A stretch of 64,000 nucleotides of DNA from Bradyrhizobium sp. (GTDB lineage: Bacteria > Pseudomonadota > Alphaproteobacteria > Rhizobiales > Xanthobacteraceae). The notes under the pieces were generated by a model. It was not told where the DNA came from, did not search any database, and saw only the letters and a list, made by a program, of their open reading frames with translations. This document shows positions 62,022 through 64,000 of the stretch, piece by piece. The translations under genes were made by a program, and so were the position numbers. Where the stretch lies: contig JAQGKC010000467.1 of the NCBI GenBank assembly GCA_028290305.1, positions 1-64,000 on the forward strand. The letters run 5' to 3'. The stretch's first letter is position 1. Each line of letters opens with the position of its first letter.

Positions 62022-62267
62022 TGAAAGAGGCCGCCAACTGAGGCGGCCTCACCGCAAAGGGATCCCCGCTCTCGGAGACCGGGGGCGGGGACAAGTTTCG
62101 CTACGACAGGGTTCAAGTACCGTCGTAACGGAGGGCCCTTATATTCCCGGTACCGTGCTTTGTGTTAATGATTTGTTATCCCTTCCAAAGGGGACCACTC
62201 CCAAAATCAAAAAGGACCACTCGATTTAATTCGGGATGGAAAGGGGCCAGCACCAGCGCCCGGAAAA
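62022..62267. other. Repeat-rich region upstream of recA
   Basis: It contains hairpin copy H (62029-62048), a GC-rich hairpin (GGGATCCCC... near 62060), GGGACCACTCCCAAAATC and GGACCACTCGATTTAATTCG units, and GGAAAGGGGCCAGCACCAG (62238). These mark the end of the repeat-studded stretch that begins near 54.8 kb. Confidence 0.6.
62029..62048. terminator. Hairpin repeat GGCCGCC-N6-GGCGGCC, copy H
   Basis: Perfect arms around AACTGA, 7 bases after the stop of the small gene ending at 62021. Last copy before recA. Confidence 0.6.
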
Positions 62268-62282
62268 GAACATATTGCGAAC
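62268..62282. promoter_or_regulatory. LexA (SOS) box of recA: GAAC-N7-GAAC
   Basis: GAACATATTGCGAAC is an exact match to the alphaproteobacterial SOS operator, the reverse complement of GTTC-N7-GTTC. A third GAAC follows at 62286-62289. It lies about 100 bases before the recA start, so recA is predicted to be repressed by LexA and induced by DNA damage. Confidence 0.9.
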
Positions 62283-62383
62283 TGAGAACAAATGGGGTAC
62301 GGTGTTCCGTCAATCGCCGTTTCCCACAAGGCTTGCCGCCCGTTTGTCCCGCTAGCGAATCCCCGCCATAAGGAGCACCACCT

Positions 62384-63472
<1,089 letters not shown>

Positions 63473-63574
63473 GACTCGGGTCTCTCTTCGGGTTTTGCTT
63501 CGGGTCTTGGGCCCGCGTGGTTGCGGAAGAAACGGGAATCTTCTTCCGAGGGATCGTGGGCCAATAGACGGATG

Positions 63575-63606
63575 AGATCATGATCCGATGCACCGGATCA
63601 TGATCT
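63575..63606. terminator. Perfect 13-bp inverted repeat downstream of recA
   Basis: AGATCATGATCCG (63575-63587) pairs with CGGATCATGATCT (63594-63606) around ATGCAC. It lies 103 bases after the recA stop. It lacks a T-tract, so it may be a Rho-assisted terminator, an mRNA stabiliser or a protein-binding palindrome. Confidence 0.5.
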
Positions 63607-63706
63607 GTCTGACGACATAAGGCCCGGCATCGGCAGGCGCTGAGGACGTTGAGTTGCCGACGTCCCCAGTGCCTGTTTTTGAATTGTGTATCGCCGGTGA
63701 CGAAAC

Positions 63707-64000
63707 ATGACGCGTTTGATCCTCACCACGGATGCGTCCGGTGCGGGCAATCTCAAGGGAGCCCGTCGCGCCGAGATCGTAATTCCGTTCGAGCCTCGCT
63801 TCGTCTGGGGACCATTGCCGTCTGAGGCGGAACTCGTAATGTTGCTGGCGCGGCATGAGGCTGCCGATCACTGGTTGTGGAACGTCTATCGAAAGTACCT
63901 CGGAAAAATCGATCGCAACGAAATAGGATTGATCGACTTCTGCGAACGGTGCGAGAGCATCGAGTTGTGGATCGATCCGGTGCCCAGTGCGCAACTGACA
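63707..64000 (+). CDS. Hypothetical protein, N-terminal part (runs off the window)
   Basis: 98 codons are visible: MTRLILTTDASGAGNLKGAR, then FEPRFVWGPLPSEAELVMLL, and LIDFCERCESIELWIDPVPS. The opening and the W-G-P-L-P-S / E-LWIDP segments recall DUF1835-like proteins found next to recA in Bradyrhizobium; I am not certain of the family. No signal peptide. Confidence 0.65.
   Translation, partial: MTRLILTTDASGAGNLKGARRAEIVIPFEPRFVWGPLPSEAELVMLLARHEAADHWLWNVYRKYLGKIDRNEIGLIDFCERCESIELWIDPVPSAQLT

Noticed and set aside
54783..62267. Prophage or integrative element
   Set aside because: No integrase, terminase, portal, capsid, relaxase or attachment repeat was found; only tiny genes and short repeats are present.

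Overview
The window reads as chromosomal DNA of a Bradyrhizobium-like alphaproteobacterium (Nitrobacteraceae). Supporting signs are the high GC content, complete dipeptide-type and branched-chain amino-acid-type ABC transport operons with fused subunits, HWE-family sensor kinases, a very long HAMP-array hybrid kinase, many tiny secreted or orphan proteins of the kind common in Bradyrhizobium, and a recA gene preceded by the alphaproteobacterial LexA box GAAC-N7-GAAC. The assignment is inferred from protein families and was not tested by database search. I see no rRNA, tRNA, CRISPR array, integrase or intact transposase.

Layout. 1-3.2 kb: end of an RND efflux permease and its periplasmic adaptor. 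3.2-9.3 kb: glutathione S-transferase, GFA-family protein, ICMT-like methyltransferase, small proteins, a ParD/ParE-type pair whose toxin carries an in-frame stop, class I fumarase, a gene remnant and three composite palindromic repeats. 9.3-11.6 kb: a frameshifted carotenoid oxygenase divergent from a TetR regulator, with a two-site operator module that recurs 1.6 kb away. 11.7-16.4 kb: SET-domain protein with a lysine-rich tail, MmyB-type regulator, FrnE-like DsbA protein, a damaged and fused brnT/brnA locus, and a CelD-like acetyltransferase. 16.5-21.6 kb: peptide ABC operon (minus strand). 22-24.4 kb: acyltransferase-3 and polysaccharide deacetylase. 24.4-29 kb: Liv-type ABC operon (minus). 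29.2-37.1 kb: receiver-PAS-HWE kinase and a ~2,100-residue HAMP-array hybrid kinase, apparently one operon.

37-44.2 kb: lipoprotein, a small DPWG-motif secreted protein, caspase-like protease, PQQ-type dehydrogenase with a C-terminal membrane anchor, receiver-HWE kinase and transglutaminase-like protein. 44.5-54.8 kb: a run of small conserved-looking proteins mixed with a TPR protein, a solitary LpxA homologue, a hotdog thioesterase and two Crp/Fnr regulators. 54.8-62.3 kb: an accessory-looking stretch of tiny genes (42-160 residues), including a solitary Flp pilin and a six-cysteine secreted protein, separated by repeated short hairpins and GGCCACT/GGACCACT-type repeats. 62.4-64 kb: recA and the start of one more gene.

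Several loci show decay: a nonsense codon in the ParE-like toxin, one-base frameshifts in the carotenoid oxygenase and brnT, a start-less gene remnant at 8.8-9.1 kb, and a possible EAL-domain tail at 3.2-3.3 kb. The most unusual structures are the repeat-studded small-gene stretch next to recA, the duplicated operator module, the brnT-brnA reading-frame fusion and the HAMP array.
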